From NCBI GenBank assembly GCA_021613335.1, contig JAJTWR010000431.1, positions 2,852,001 to 2,916,000 of the forward strand: a DNA stretch of 64,000 bases, written 5' to 3'. The stretch is from Whitmania pigra. Its lineage: Eukaryota; Annelida; Clitellata; Hirudinida; Haemopidae. Under the pieces are notes generated by a model. The model was given only the letters and a program-made list of their open reading frames with translations. It was not told the DNA's origin and ran no database searches. The position numbers and the translations under genes were made by a program. Positions 36,642-45,311 of this stretch are shown here, piece by piece; the stretch's first letter is position 1; each line of letters begins with the position of its first letter.

Positions 36642-38042
36642 CTAGAACGCTTTGGCCTCGCAGGTGTCGCTCGCCACTTTCTGCATTTCGGCGACGAACA
36701 GCGGAGCTTCTAGGAAGCCATGGATACGCGGCTTCGGCAGCAGTTGTCCGGCACCGTCGAGGAAGGCGATGGTAGGTAGACCATCGACGCCAAATTCCTT
36801 GAAGAGCTCGTCAAATTCTGGGCTGTCTTCGGTCGCGTCAACTTTGATGGATACGAACCGCTGCGCTTCTCTGATGACGTCCGACTTCACGTAAGTGTGG
36901 GTATCGAGTTCGGTGCAGGCGGCGCACCAGTCGGCGAAGAAGTCGACCATCACTGGACGACAGGAGAGCCGCGCCTCTGTGAGGAGCGTGCGGAAACGCC
37001 CCATGTCCTCTGGAACTCCGGGTTTGAGCACCAACGCCCAAGAGAAGGTGCCGTTCTGCGTGTTGCCCCCCGCGGGTAGCGCTCCACGGACCACGAAACC
37101 GAACACTAGCGCCGCAACCGCGACAGTCTTCAGCAGCCGCTCCCCCTGCACCTTGAAGGAACGATGGAGGGCCCCGAGGAGCACCCCGCCTGCGACCAGC
37201 AGCGCCACGAGGATGAGTCCGCGGCGCAGGCCGAGGTTCGTGCCGAACCCATCGAGCACGTTGCGAAAACCTGGGTAAGCCGAGCGCAGCGTCGAAATCG
37301 CGAGGACGAGGAGCGCTATGCCGAAGATGCTCTTCACCCATTCCATCCAAGGACCGCCCTTGGGCAACCTTGCCGCGAAAACACCTATGGCGAAAAAGGG
37401 GACGCCGATGCCGAGCGCATAGACGAAGAGCAACATGCCGCCGAGCCCCGGGCTTCGGGTGCTGGAGACCCACGCGAGAAGGCCCGAGAGTATCGGCCCG
37501 GTGCAGGGTGCCGCAAGGAGGCCCGCAACACTCCCCATGAGCAGTGCGCCGACCACCCCACCCTTGCCGGTGGTGCTCAGCTTGGTCGCGATGCTCGAGG
37601 GCAGCGCGATGTCGAAGGCACCGAACATGGAAGCAGAGAGCGCGAGCAAAAAAACCGCAAGTCCGGTGGCGACAAACGAGTTGCCAAGCGTCGCTCCGAA
37701 CAGTCTACCGGAGAGCGCGGCGAACACCCCGAGGGCACTGAAGACAACGCCCATGCCGGCGACGTACGAGGAGGTCAGTACAACCGCCTCTTTGCGACTC
37801 TTCGCTTGTCGCGCACCGAGGACGCTGACGGTGATCGGGATGAGCGGATACACGCACGGTGTGAGTGAGGTCAAAAATCCGCCGATGAAGACGACGCCGA
37901 TAGCGACGGCCATCCGGCCACTGCTCAAGAACTGGGTGGCATCGATGCTGGCTCCGGCGGTCGCGGGAATGAGCCCCGGGCCGAAGACTGCCCCGAGCGC
38001 CGCAAGAACCGCCAGCGCTGCAACGAATACTTTCTTCGTCAT
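36642..38042 (-). CDS. DsbD-like thiol:disulfide interchange protein
   Basis: Membrane protein that carries reducing power from cytoplasmic thioredoxin to the periplasm. It has 466 residues: an N-terminal hydrophobic segment, the CcdA/DsbD-type membrane domain with eight or so helices and the redox cysteines in LTPCVYPL and AAPCTGP, then a C-terminal thioredoxin-like domain with WCAAC. The N-terminal periplasmic alpha domain of E. coli DsbD is absent. The ATG at 38042 has GAAGA at a proper distance and was preferred to 38048. It is divergent from the isc operon. Confidence 0.85.
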   Translation of the reverse strand: MTKKVFVAALAVLAALGAVFGPGLIPATAGASIDATQFLSSGRMAVAIGVVFIGGFLTSLTPCVYPLIPITVSVLGARQAKSRKEAVVLTSSYVAGMGVVFSALGVFAALSGRLFGATLGNSFVATGLAVFLLALSASMFGAFDIALPSSIATKLSTTGKGGVVGALLMGSVAGLLAAPCTGPILSGLLAWVSSTRSPGLGGMLLFVYALGIGVPFFAIGVFAARLPKGGPWMEWVKSIFGIALLVLAISTLRSAYPGFRNVLDGFGTNLGLRRGLILVALLVAGGVLLGALHRSFKVQGERLLKTVAVAALVFGFVVRGALPAGGNTQNGTFSWALVLKPGVPEDMGRFRTLLTEARLSCRPVMVDFFADWCAACTELDTHTYVKSDVIREAQRFVSIKVDATEDSPEFDELFKEFGVDGLPTIAFLDGAGQLLPKPRIHGFLEAPLFVAEMQKVASDTCEAKAF

Positions 38043-38356
38043 GCCCATTCTTCAACTCGGATTCTGGTATGCACAGGACTGCAATGATGGGAAGGCCCCA
38101 AAAGTTTAGCCGGATTCGGGGCTGGAACTGGGAACTTCAAACCACATTTGTATCGAGGGATCTGAGTTTTCGACCCCCTCCCGAATGCCTCATCAAGAGA
38201 TTCAGGAACCATTCCAAAGTGGAACCATCGGACAGCGAGCAGAGCGCCACCTACCTTGTGGCCACGCCTTGACTTCCTTACCTGCTTTCAGCTACTGATA
38301 TGGGGTAATAAAGACTAAACTAGTCTACTTTAATCTGAGAATTTCGAGAGTTCCTC
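38043..38356. other. Control region between dsbD-like gene and iscS
   Basis: A stretch of 314 bases without a supported gene. The last 90 bases hold the isc promoter elements: a TTGACT at 38269-38274, TACTGA at 38293-38298 (18-base spacer) or TGATAT at 38296-38301, and the operator listed separately. The left part shows nothing I can name. Confidence 0.5.
38312..38326. promoter_or_regulatory. IscR-type operator before iscS
   Basis: A perfect inverted repeat AGACTA-AAC-TAGTCT. Its core GACTAAACTAGTC matches the centre of the known IscR type 1 site, GACTRWWWYAGTC, at every base but one. It lies just downstream of the predicted -10 element, where a bound repressor would block transcription. The match is seen in the sequence; the regulator is inferred, since no iscR is nearby. 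Confidence 0.6.
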
Positions 38357-39724
38357 ATGGCCCCAAAATTACCAATTTACATGGATAACCACTCGACGAC
38401 GCCGGTGGACCCGCGCGTCATCGAGGCCATGGCTCCCTACCTCCACGATTTCTTCGGAAATGCCGCATCGCGGAATCACGCGTTTGGCTGGCGTGCCGAA
38501 GCGGCAGTCGAGCATGCGCGCAAGCAAGTCGCGGAGTTGCTCGACGCCACCGAGAAGGAGATCGTCTTCACCTCTGGCGCGACGGAGTCCATCAACCTCG
38601 CGATCAAGGGTGCGATGGAATACTACCGCGACCGCGGCGATCACATCGTCACCGTGGCGACCGAGCACAAGGCGGTGCTCGACACCTGCAAGCGCCTTGA
38701 GCACCAGCGTCAGGAGAGAATCCTGGAGTTGAAAGCCCAGCGCCTCATGGAACTCACCGGGAAAGACGTTTCCCCGGATGAAGTGAGCCGCCTCGAAGCG
38801 GAACACAACCTCGCGAAAGACCCCGTCCTTACCCGCTGGATTGAGAACCTCCGCACCGGCGCGCGCGTCACCTATCTCACCCCGAAGCCCGACGGCCTCA
38901 TCGACCTCGCAGAGCTCGAAGCGGCGATCACTCCGAAGACCGTGTTGGTCGCGGTGATGCTCGTGAACAACGAAATCGGCGTGGTGCAGCCGGTCGAAAA
39001 AATCGGCGAACTCTGTCGCCGCAAGAAGGTGCTGTTCTTCGTCGATGCGGTGCAAGGCGCAGGCAAGATTCCCTTCTCGGTCGAGAAGGCGAACGTGGAC
39101 CTCGCGGCAATTTCGAGCCACAAAATCTACGGCCCGAAAGGCGTCGGCGCGCTCTACATTCGCCGGAAGCCGCGGGTTCGCATCAGCGCCCAAATCGATG
39201 GCGGCGGCCACGAGCGCGGTTTCCGCAGTGGAACCCTCAACGTGAGCGGCATCGTGGGCTTCGGCAAGGCCGCAGAGCTGGCCCGTGAAGAACTCCCCAC
39301 CGAGAGCGCCCGCCTCCTCAAGCTGCGCAATCGGCTGCTGCAGGGCTTCCAGAAGCGCCTCGACTTCATCATCGTCAACGGCTCGATGGAGCACCGGATT
39401 CCCGGAAACCTGAACGTCTCGTTCAGCCACGTCGAAGGCGAGGCGCTGATGATGTCCACCAAGGACGTCGCGGTGTCCTCCGGCTCCGCCTGCACCTCCG
39501 CTTCTTTGGAGCCCTCTTACGTGCTGCGCGCGCTCGGCATCGAACCAGAAAGCGCCCACTCCTCCATCCGTTTCGGCCTCGGCCGATTCACGACCGAAGA
39601 AGAGGTCGACTTTGTGGTCGACGCCTTCGCCGAAGCCGTCAGTCGACTGCGAGAGATGAGCCCCCTGTACGAAATGGCGAAAGAAGGGATAGATCTCTCT
39701 TCCATCGCTTGGACTGCCCACTAA
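38357..39724 (+). CDS. iscS: Cysteine desulfurase IscS with an extra helical insertion
   Basis: PLP enzyme that takes sulfur from cysteine for Fe-S assembly. It has 455 residues against about 404 in E. coli. PLP lysine K256 is in [10 protein letters not shown], the catalytic cysteine C379 in [10 protein letters not shown], and the C-terminus [11 protein letters not shown] is of the IscS type that docks IscU. The extra length is an insertion at about residues 117-168, charged and probably helical, between LDTCKRLE and [10 protein letters not shown]. It is first in a six-gene isc operon. Confidence 0.95.
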   Translation: MAPKLPIYMDNHSTTPVDPRVIEAMAPYLHDFFGNAASRNHAFGWRAEAAVEHARKQVAELLDATEKEIVFTSGATESINLAIKGAMEYYRDRGDHIVTVATEHKAVLDTCKRLEHQRQERILELKAQRLMELTGKDVSPDEVSRLEAEHNLAKDPVLTRWIENLRTGARVTYLTPKPDGLIDLAELEAAITPKTVLVAVMLVNNEIGVVQPVEKIGELCRRKKVLFFVDAVQGAGKIPFSVEKANVDLAAISSHKIYGPKGVGALYIRRKPRVRISAQIDGGGHERGFRSGTLNVSGIVGFGKAAELAREELPTESARLLKLRNRLLQGFQKRLDFIIVNGSMEHRIPGNLNVSFSHVEGEALMMSTKDVAVSSGSACTSASLEPSYVLRALGIEPESAHSSIRFGLGRFTTEEEVDFVVDAFAEAVSRLREMSPLYEMAKEGIDLSSIAWTAH

Positions 39725-39740
39725 AGGACTGGAGCAACTT

Positions 39741-40169
39741 ATGGCCTACAGCAATAAAGTCATCGAGCACTTCGAGCACAGCCGCAACGTCGGTTCCTTC
39801 GATCGCGAAGACCCGAATGTCGGCACCGGCCTCGTGGGAGCACCAGCCTGCGGCGACGTGATGCGTCTGCAACTGCGCATCAGCGACGACGGTCGCATCC
39901 AAGACGCCAAGTTCAAGACCTTCGGCTGCGGCTCGGCGATAGCCTCGTCGTCGCTCGTCACCGAGTGGGTCAAAGGGAAGACCATCGAAGAGGCCCAGAC
40001 CATCTCCAACAAGGAGATCGCGAAGGAACTCGCCCTTCCCCCGGTGAAGATCCACTGCTCAGTATTGGCGGAAGACGCCATCAAAGCGGCGATCAAAGAC
40101 TTCCAGGCCAAACGCCTCGCCAAGAAGTCCGCAGCCGCAGCACCAGCCGAGGCAGTCCACGGAGCCTAG
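39741..40169 (+). CDS. iscU: Fe-S cluster scaffold IscU
   Basis: Scaffold on which clusters are built. It has 142 residues with ligands C37, C63 and C106 and the adjacent D39. The LPPVK motif (99-103) that the HscA chaperone recognises is intact, which agrees with hscA and hscB being present. An Ala-rich tail of about 14 residues goes beyond E. coli IscU. It lies 16 bases after iscS. Confidence 0.96.
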   Translation: MAYSNKVIEHFEHSRNVGSFDREDPNVGTGLVGAPACGDVMRLQLRISDDGRIQDAKFKTFGCGSAIASSSLVTEWVKGKTIEEAQTISNKEIAKELALPPVKIHCSVLAEDAIKAAIKDFQAKRLAKKSAAAAPAEAVHGA

Positions 40170-40173
40170 CATC

Positions 40174-40533
40174 ATGGTCACGGACGTCGCCGCGGCACCG
40201 CCAGCACGGACCGCAGGAATTGCCATCGCCGACTCGGCGCTCGAACGCCTGCAGGAGCTCTTGGAGAATCGCCCTGGCGATTCGCTCCGCATTGCCGTGA
40301 AGGGCGGCGGTTGCTCGGGACTCTCCTACAAACTGGAATGGGCACAGACGCCTCGTGAACGCGACAAGATCTTCGAGCGCAATGGCGTGAAGATATTCGT
40401 CGACTCGAAGAGCTATCTCTACCTCATGGGCACGGAGCTCATCTATGAGGACACGATGGCCTCCTCGGGGTTTCGACTCCGCAATCCGAACGAGAAGACT
40501 TCGTGCGGATGCGGCATGTCCTTCACGGTATGA
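40174..40533 (+). CDS. iscA: A-type Fe-S carrier IscA
   Basis: Carrier for Fe-S clusters or iron, 119 residues. The three conserved cysteines are C47 in GGCSGLSY and C111 and C113 in SCGCGMSF. The N-terminal 15 residues are an extension compared with E. coli IscA. The stop overlaps hscB as ATGA. ErpA cannot be formally excluded, but the operon position favours IscA. Confidence 0.93.
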   Translation: MVTDVAAAPPARTAGIAIADSALERLQELLENRPGDSLRIAVKGGGCSGLSYKLEWAQTPRERDKIFERNGVKIFVDSKSYLYLMGTELIYEDTMASSGFRLRNPNEKTSCGCGMSFTV

Positions 40534-41039
40534 ACGAAAACTACTTCGCTCTTTTCGAGGTCGCTGAGCAGCTCGACCTCGACTCGAAGCTCATTGAACA
40601 ACGCTTCCGCGCCCTGACCTTCGCCTGCCACCCGGATAGGCTCCGCAACAGCTCATCGAAAGAGCGCATTGAGGCCGCGAGCCGGGCAGCGAAACTCAAC
40701 GAGGGCTTCGCTGTCTTGAAAGACCCGGAGCGTCGGGCGATACATCTCCTCGCCCTGCGCGGCATCGAGCTCGACGCCGAGACCAACGCCGCGGTCGCCG
40801 CAGACCCCAACTACCTGGCGCAGGTCCTGGAGCAGCGCGAAGAACTCGAAGAGGCGCAGCAGCGCGGCGACACACAGAAGGTCGAAGCCCTTCGCGAACG
40901 CGTGAAGCGCGAACACGATGAGTCCTACGCGAAGCTGCTCCAATTGACGAAGCACGGCGAATGGAAAACCGCCGCCCAAGCGCTCATCAACCTGCGCTAC
41001 GCCTCGAAGTTCTTGGCGGACCTGCGGGCGAACGACTGA
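40530..41039 (+). CDS. hscB: Co-chaperone HscB
   Basis: J-domain partner of HscA, 169 residues. The HPD tripeptide is at 34-36 in FACHPDRL, within an N-terminal J-domain starting MNENYFALFEV; the C-terminal helical domain that binds IscU follows (LEQREELEEAQ). The ATG at 40530 was chosen because it overlaps the iscA stop and gives the family N-terminus. Confidence 0.93.
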   Translation: MNENYFALFEVAEQLDLDSKLIEQRFRALTFACHPDRLRNSSSKERIEAASRAAKLNEGFAVLKDPERRAIHLLALRGIELDAETNAAVAADPNYLAQVLEQREELEEAQQRGDTQKVEALRERVKREHDESYAKLLQLTKHGEWKTAAQALINLRYASKFLADLRAND

Positions 41040-41042
41040 GCC

Positions 41043-42866
41043 ATGGTCAGCGCCCACCTCCAAATTGAAGATCCCTCGCGGCCCCAGGGGCGCGCGGTGG
41101 GCATCGATCTCGGAACGACCAACTCCCTCATCGCCGCCGAACTCAACGGGACGGTGCAAGTGCTGCCAGCGCACGCCGATGGCTCGCGCCTATGCCCTTC
41201 GGTGGTCCACTACGCAGCCGACGGCTCGGTGCTGGTCGGCGCCGATGCGCTCGCGAAGCTCCCAGAATTCCCGACCGACACCATTCGCTCGGCAAAGCGC
41301 ATCATCGGCAAGTCCCGGACTGACATCGCCGAACTTCAAGGCTACCGTTTCGCGGTGGCCCCTGGCCTCGCCCGGTTCGAAGTCGCTGGCGGCCAGGCCG
41401 TCACGCCCATCGAAGTGTCCGGAGAAATCCTCCGGTACTTGCGCAAGCGCGCCCAAGCCTACTTCTCGGAGCCGGTGACCCAGGCGGTCGTGACCGTCCC
41501 GGCCTATTTCGATGAGAGCCAGCGCGAGGCGACCAAGACCGCCGTTCGACTCGCCGGCTTCGAACTCCTGCGCCTCCTGAACGAGCCGACCGCCGCGGCC
41601 CTCGCCTACGGCATCGATTCCCAAGCCCAAGGCAACTACGCGGTCTACGACTTGGGCGGCGGCACCTTCGACATCTCCATCCTCACTGTCGAAGACAGTG
41701 TCTTTCACGTCAAGGCTGTCGGCGGCGATGCAGCACTCGGCGGCGATGACTTCGACCGGGCGATCGTCGAGCACTTCGTACCCAAGCTCGCTCCCGCAGA
41801 GCACGCCCGAGCGCTGCTCCTCGCCAAGGCCGCGAAGGAAGCGCTCACCACCGCGAACGAGGTGCCATTGACGCTCGGTGGCACCACCCAAGTGCTGACC
41901 CGCGCGAAATTCGAGGAGTTGATTGAACCGCTCCTCGCACGGACGGGGGTCTCCGTCCGCAAGACGCTCGCCGACTCGGGTTTCGAAACCAAGGATTTGA
42001 ACGGCGTCATTCTCGTCGGCGGCGCCACCCGCGTGCCCCGTGTGCAAAGCTACGTCACCGAGATTCTCGGGCGCGCGCCACTGTCGGGCATCGACCCAGA
42101 TTTGGTCGTCGCTATCGGAGCCGCGCGGCAGGCAGCGATACTCTCCGGCGAGAGCACCGCCTCCGAAGCGCTGCTCCTCGACGTCATTCCCCTCTCCCTC
42201 GGCCTTGAAACCATGGGCGGGGTCGTCGAGCGCATCATCCCCCGCAACTCCACGCTCCCGACCACGCGCATCCAAATCTTCACCACCTTTGAAGATGGCC
42301 AAACCGGCATCGTCCTCCACGTGGTGCAAGGCGAGCGCGAGCTCGCGGAGGACTGCCGCTCCCTCGCCCGCTTCACGCTTCACGGCATTCCGCCCCGGAG
42401 CGCTGGTATGGCGCGCGTCGAAGTGACGTTCAGCGTGGACTCCGACGGCATCCTCCTCGTGTCGGCGCGGGAGCTCACGAGCGGCGTTGAGCAGCAGGTG
42501 CGGGTGGAGCCGAGCCACGGACTCACCGACGCGGAGGTCGAGGATATGCTCCTCCAGTCTATCGAGCACGCCGAGGAAGACTTCACCCACCGCGTCCACG
42601 CGAGCTTGGTAGTGGACGCCAAGCGGGTCCTCAACGACGCCCGCAAGCAGCTCGCCGAAAATGGAGACCTCTTGGATGAACCGTCGCGGGCCACGCTCAC
42701 CACCCGCCTCGACCGACTCGAAGCCGCATTGTCCGGTACGACCGACCAGCTCAAGGCCGCTCTCGCCGAAGCCGAAGCCGCCGCCGCACCCTTCGCAGAG
42801 ATGCTCATGGATAGAGCAATTGCGCAGGCTACCGTCGGCCACAGTGTTGAGGAATTTGAAAAATGA
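41043..42866 (+). CDS. hscA: Fe-S chaperone HscA
   Basis: Specialised Hsp70 that helps move clusters from IscU. It has 607 residues: ATPase domain with GIDLGTTNSLIA (from 20), VPAYFDESQREATK, NEPTAAALAYG, DLGGGTFDISIL and a VGGATRVPRV segment, then the substrate-binding domain. It follows hscB by three bases and its stop overlaps fdx as ATGA. Confidence 0.95.
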   Translation: MVSAHLQIEDPSRPQGRAVGIDLGTTNSLIAAELNGTVQVLPAHADGSRLCPSVVHYAADGSVLVGADALAKLPEFPTDTIRSAKRIIGKSRTDIAELQGYRFAVAPGLARFEVAGGQAVTPIEVSGEILRYLRKRAQAYFSEPVTQAVVTVPAYFDESQREATKTAVRLAGFELLRLLNEPTAAALAYGIDSQAQGNYAVYDLGGGTFDISILTVEDSVFHVKAVGGDAALGGDDFDRAIVEHFVPKLAPAEHARALLLAKAAKEALTTANEVPLTLGGTTQVLTRAKFEELIEPLLARTGVSVRKTLADSGFETKDLNGVILVGGATRVPRVQSYVTEILGRAPLSGIDPDLVVAIGAARQAAILSGESTASEALLLDVIPLSLGLETMGGVVERIIPRNSTLPTTRIQIFTTFEDGQTGIVLHVVQGERELAEDCRSLARFTLHGIPPRSAGMARVEVTFSVDSDGILLVSARELTSGVEQQVRVEPSHGLTDAEVEDMLLQSIEHAEEDFTHRVHASLVVDAKRVLNDARKQLAENGDLLDEPSRATLTTRLDRLEAALSGTTDQLKAALAEAEAAAAPFAEMLMDRAIAQATVGHSVEEFEK

Positions 42867-43240
42867 CCAAAGTGACCTTTCGCACTCCCCTCGCCGAGAA
42901 GTCGGTAGACGTTCAACCGGGAACGACCCTCCTCGACGCTGCCGAGGACTGCGGCGCGACCGTCGGGCATAGCTGTGGAGGTGCCTGCGCCTGCTCGACC
43001 TGCCACGTGTGGGTGCGCAGCGGCTTCGACTCGCTGAACCCTTCCGAAGACCTCGAACTCGATCGCCTCGACCTCGCCTTCGACGTGAAGCCGTTCTCCA
43101 GGCTCGCTTGCCAAGCCAAGGTCGGGGACACAGAACTCGACGTGTGGGTTACCGACGAATCGCTCCAAGCCTACATGGATGAGAACCCCGACGAGCGCAA
43201 AGCCCTCGAAGCGGCCGGAAAATGGCCACCGAAAAAGTGA
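42863..43240 (+). CDS. fdx: ISC-type 2Fe-2S ferredoxin
   Basis: Electron carrier of the isc pathway, 125 residues. Cluster ligands are C38, C44, C47 and C83 in the adrenodoxin-like spacing (HSCGGACACSTCHVW and LACQA). About 20 extra residues (YMDENPDERKALEAAGKW) extend the C-terminus beyond E. coli Fdx. It is the last gene of the operon; no iscX follows. Confidence 0.94.
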   Translation: MTKVTFRTPLAEKSVDVQPGTTLLDAAEDCGATVGHSCGGACACSTCHVWVRSGFDSLNPSEDLELDRLDLAFDVKPFSRLACQAKVGDTELDVWVTDESLQAYMDENPDERKALEAAGKWPPKK

Positions 43241-43300
43241 GGAGCGCCCCCAGCCTCTTCGCGGGAGGTAGCCGAACGCGTTTTCGAGGATTCGCTCGCG

Positions 43301-43329
43301 TTGACACCCGTTTGCAGCTTCCGTAAATG
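43301..43329 (+). promoter_or_regulatory. Promoter of tRNA-Leu
   Basis: Consensus TTGACA at 43301-43306 and TAAATG at 43324-43329 with a 17-base spacer, so transcription starts within one or two bases of the mature tRNA 5' end. Confidence 0.55.
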
Positions 43330-43337
43330 GGGCCTGG

Positions 43338-43421
43338 GCCCAGGTGGCGGAAATGGTAGACGCGCTAGACTCAGGATCTAGTACTGGCAACAGTGTGGAG
43401 GTTCGAGTCCTCTCTTGGGCA
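43338..43421 (+). tRNA. tRNA-Leu (anticodon CAG)
   Basis: An 84-base class II tRNA. The acceptor stem GCCCAGG pairs with CTTGGGC, followed by discriminator A; the anticodon stem CTAGA/TCTAG encloses the loop CTCAGGA with CAG at 34-36; a long variable arm (ACTG...CAGT) and the T-loop GTTCGAGTC are present. CCA is not encoded. It reads CUG codons, expected to be frequent in a GC-rich genome. The 3' end is two bases from the stop codon of the opposing GHMP kinase gene. Confidence 0.95.
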
Positions 43422-43423
43422 TC

Positions 43424-44509
43424 TTAAGGCAGTGCAGCGAGCCACTCGATGAGCGTCGGATGTGGAGACGCTTCGGCGCGCAGCCCGGCTTCGTACTCGA
43501 CTGGTAAGGTTGCGAGGCCCCGGGCTTTGGCAGAGATCTGAAACGTCTCCAGCGCCGCTGAATCTGGAGCGAACACGAGGCAGCCATCGGCCGGGGAAGC
43601 GCCGCTCTGCTTCCCGGCGCACCCGTGGTACTCCGCGAGGGTGAGGATGCTCTCGACGGCCTTGCTCTCGATGGCGGTGAAGCTGTCGATGAGCCACTGC
43701 AGCTCCCGCAGCACCCGCTGAAGTTCGGTGAAGGAGTTGCTGTGCAGCGCTTCGTCGAAGGCTTTCACGAGCACATCATTGGCGCGAGCGAACTCCTGTC
43801 GGGCGAGCTCGCGCAGCCGTTCGTCGAGCTGCCGAATGGCCGACGCGGTGGACGTCACGGTGCCGGTCACTACGTAGACCGCCTTCCACGGTGGCAGAGC
43901 CATGCGCCGGATATCCACCGGGGGAGAGAGCATCAGCGCTTCCTTGAGGCGACCTTTCGCGCTCGCCTCGATGAGTATCGCCGGGTCGTAGCGCCGGTAG
44001 CCCACGAGGCCCCCAGCGAAGCAGGCGGCCACGTCGCCGCCGCTGCCGTGGCCCTTCTGGGTGTTCGCATGGGCCACCTGGGCGAGCTTCAACGTGTCGA
44101 AATTCGCGCCGGAGACCCTTCGGACGGCCTCTACCGCGAGCACCGTCGCCCGCGCGCTCGAGCCGATGCCGATTTTTTGTCCGGAGGGCATCATGCAGAG
44201 GTCGAGGCCGTTCGCCTCGCGGCCGAGGGCCCGCAGCGAATGATCGATCGCGCTTGCGACGTACTGAAAGCCCTTCTCCACCTTGGTGTCAAAGCGCACC
44301 CCGGCGACCGTGGCGACGCCTTCGAGTTGTCCTTCGGCGAGGGCGAGAATGACCCGCCGGTCGTCGCGCTCCCGCACGAGCACCGAGCTGCGCGGACCCA
44401 CTGCGAGGATGCGCGCCATCCCACCCCAGAGGACAGCATACTCCCCGGCGACGAAGAGCTTCCCCGGCGCCGAGCAGGCATGAAGTGCACGCTTCGCCGG
44501 TCTCGTCAT
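43424..44509 (-). CDS. GHMP kinase, phosphomevalonate kinase-like
   Basis: Small-molecule kinase of 361 residues. The N-terminal SAPGKLFVAGEYAVL (13-27) is typical of phosphomevalonate kinases, and the ATP loop reads GIGSSARATV. This suggests a step of the mevalonate route to isoprenoids, a pathway reported in some myxobacteria; mevalonate kinase itself is an alternative. The ATG at 44509 has GGAG six bases before it. No other mevalonate gene is adjacent. It is divergent from plsC and convergent with the tRNA. Confidence 0.75.
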   Translation of the reverse strand: MTRPAKRALHACSAPGKLFVAGEYAVLWGGMARILAVGPRSSVLVRERDDRRVILALAEGQLEGVATVAGVRFDTKVEKGFQYVASAIDHSLRALGREANGLDLCMMPSGQKIGIGSSARATVLAVEAVRRVSGANFDTLKLAQVAHANTQKGHGSGGDVAACFAGGLVGYRRYDPAILIEASAKGRLKEALMLSPPVDIRRMALPPWKAVYVVTGTVTSTASAIRQLDERLRELARQEFARANDVLVKAFDEALHSNSFTELQRVLRELQWLIDSFTAIESKAVESILTLAEYHGCAGKQSGASPADGCLVFAPDSAALETFQISAKARGLATLPVEYEAGLRAEASPHPTLIEWLAALP

Positions 44510-44545
44510 CGCGGGCTCCGAGGGTCGTGATAGAAGCCGTCGGCG

Positions 44546-45262
44546 ATGTGGCGAAAGTATGCGTGTATCCTCGTGTTGATGGTGGTGACGGTCGTAGCTT
44601 TCATCGCTGCCGTCGTGGTGCTTCCCTTCGTGGGCGCGGATCGCTCGCTCAGGCTCGCCCGTTGGATTTGGACTGGCCCGCTCCTCTGGGCTGCCGGCAT
44701 TCGGGTGAACATCCACGGCCGCGAGCAGCTATCGCCCGACGCCTCGTACGTGTTCGTCGCCAACCACCAATCCACCGCGGACATCCCGGTGCTCATGAGC
44801 GTGTTGCCGTGGAATCTGCGCTTCATCGCAAAGCACACTCTCGCTTGGGTGCCACTCGTCGGCTGGTACATGAAGCTCACGGGCTTTGTCTTCGTCAATC
44901 GCCAGAAGCAGCAGCGGGCGATTGAAGTCCTCGACAACATCGCCCCCAAAATCCGCGCTGGCACGAGCATCATCGCGTTCCCGGAAGGAACCCGTTCGCA
45001 CGACGGCACCGTGCTTCCGTTCAAGAGCGGGCCCTTCGCGCTCGCGACAAAGAATGGGATACCAATCGTCCCGGTCGCGGTGGTCGGCACAGCCCGCATC
45101 ATGCCGAAGAATTCGTGGGAGATCACCCCCGGCACCGCAACGGTGACCATCGGCCAACCGCTGATTTCAGTGGGAACCGAACCGGACAAAGAACGTCGCG
45201 CACTGCGAAACGCTGCGCGCGACTTCATCGTCAAGGTCGTCGGAGAAAGCGCAGCGCCCTAG
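44546..45262 (+). CDS. plsC: 1-acyl-sn-glycerol-3-phosphate acyltransferase
   Basis: Makes phosphatidic acid in the inner membrane. It has 238 residues: an N-terminal transmembrane helix (about 7-30), the acyltransferase NHQSTAD motif (H74-x4-D79), a glycerol-phosphate site region, FPEGTRS (145-151) and a PVAVVG strand. The order and spacing of the four blocks are those of PlsC. It is convergent with the ribosomal operon end. Confidence 0.9.
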   Translation: MWRKYACILVLMVVTVVAFIAAVVVLPFVGADRSLRLARWIWTGPLLWAAGIRVNIHGREQLSPDASYVFVANHQSTADIPVLMSVLPWNLRFIAKHTLAWVPLVGWYMKLTGFVFVNRQKQQRAIEVLDNIAPKIRAGTSIIAFPEGTRSHDGTVLPFKSGPFALATKNGIPIVPVAVVGTARIMPKNSWEITPGTATVTIGQPLISVGTEPDKERRALRNAARDFIVKVVGESAAP

Positions 45263-45311
45263 CTTTGAGGCAGCGACCAAGCTTCTGAAGGAGCTCAGCT
45301 TCTTCAGTGAA

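Noticed and set aside
38369..39721. 450-codon open frame on the minus strand opposite iscS
   Set aside because: It is the exact mirror of a well-supported gene; long antisense frames are expected from GC-rich codon bias. The translation resembles no protein family.
41190..42842. 550-codon open frame on the minus strand opposite hscA
   Set aside because: Same cause: a shadow of a clear Hsp70 gene, with no ribosome site or domain of its own.
45263..45311. Terminator between plsC and rplQ
   Set aside because: Only short competing stems (AAGCT/AGCTT or CTGAAG/CTTCAG) without a T-run on either strand; too weak to call.
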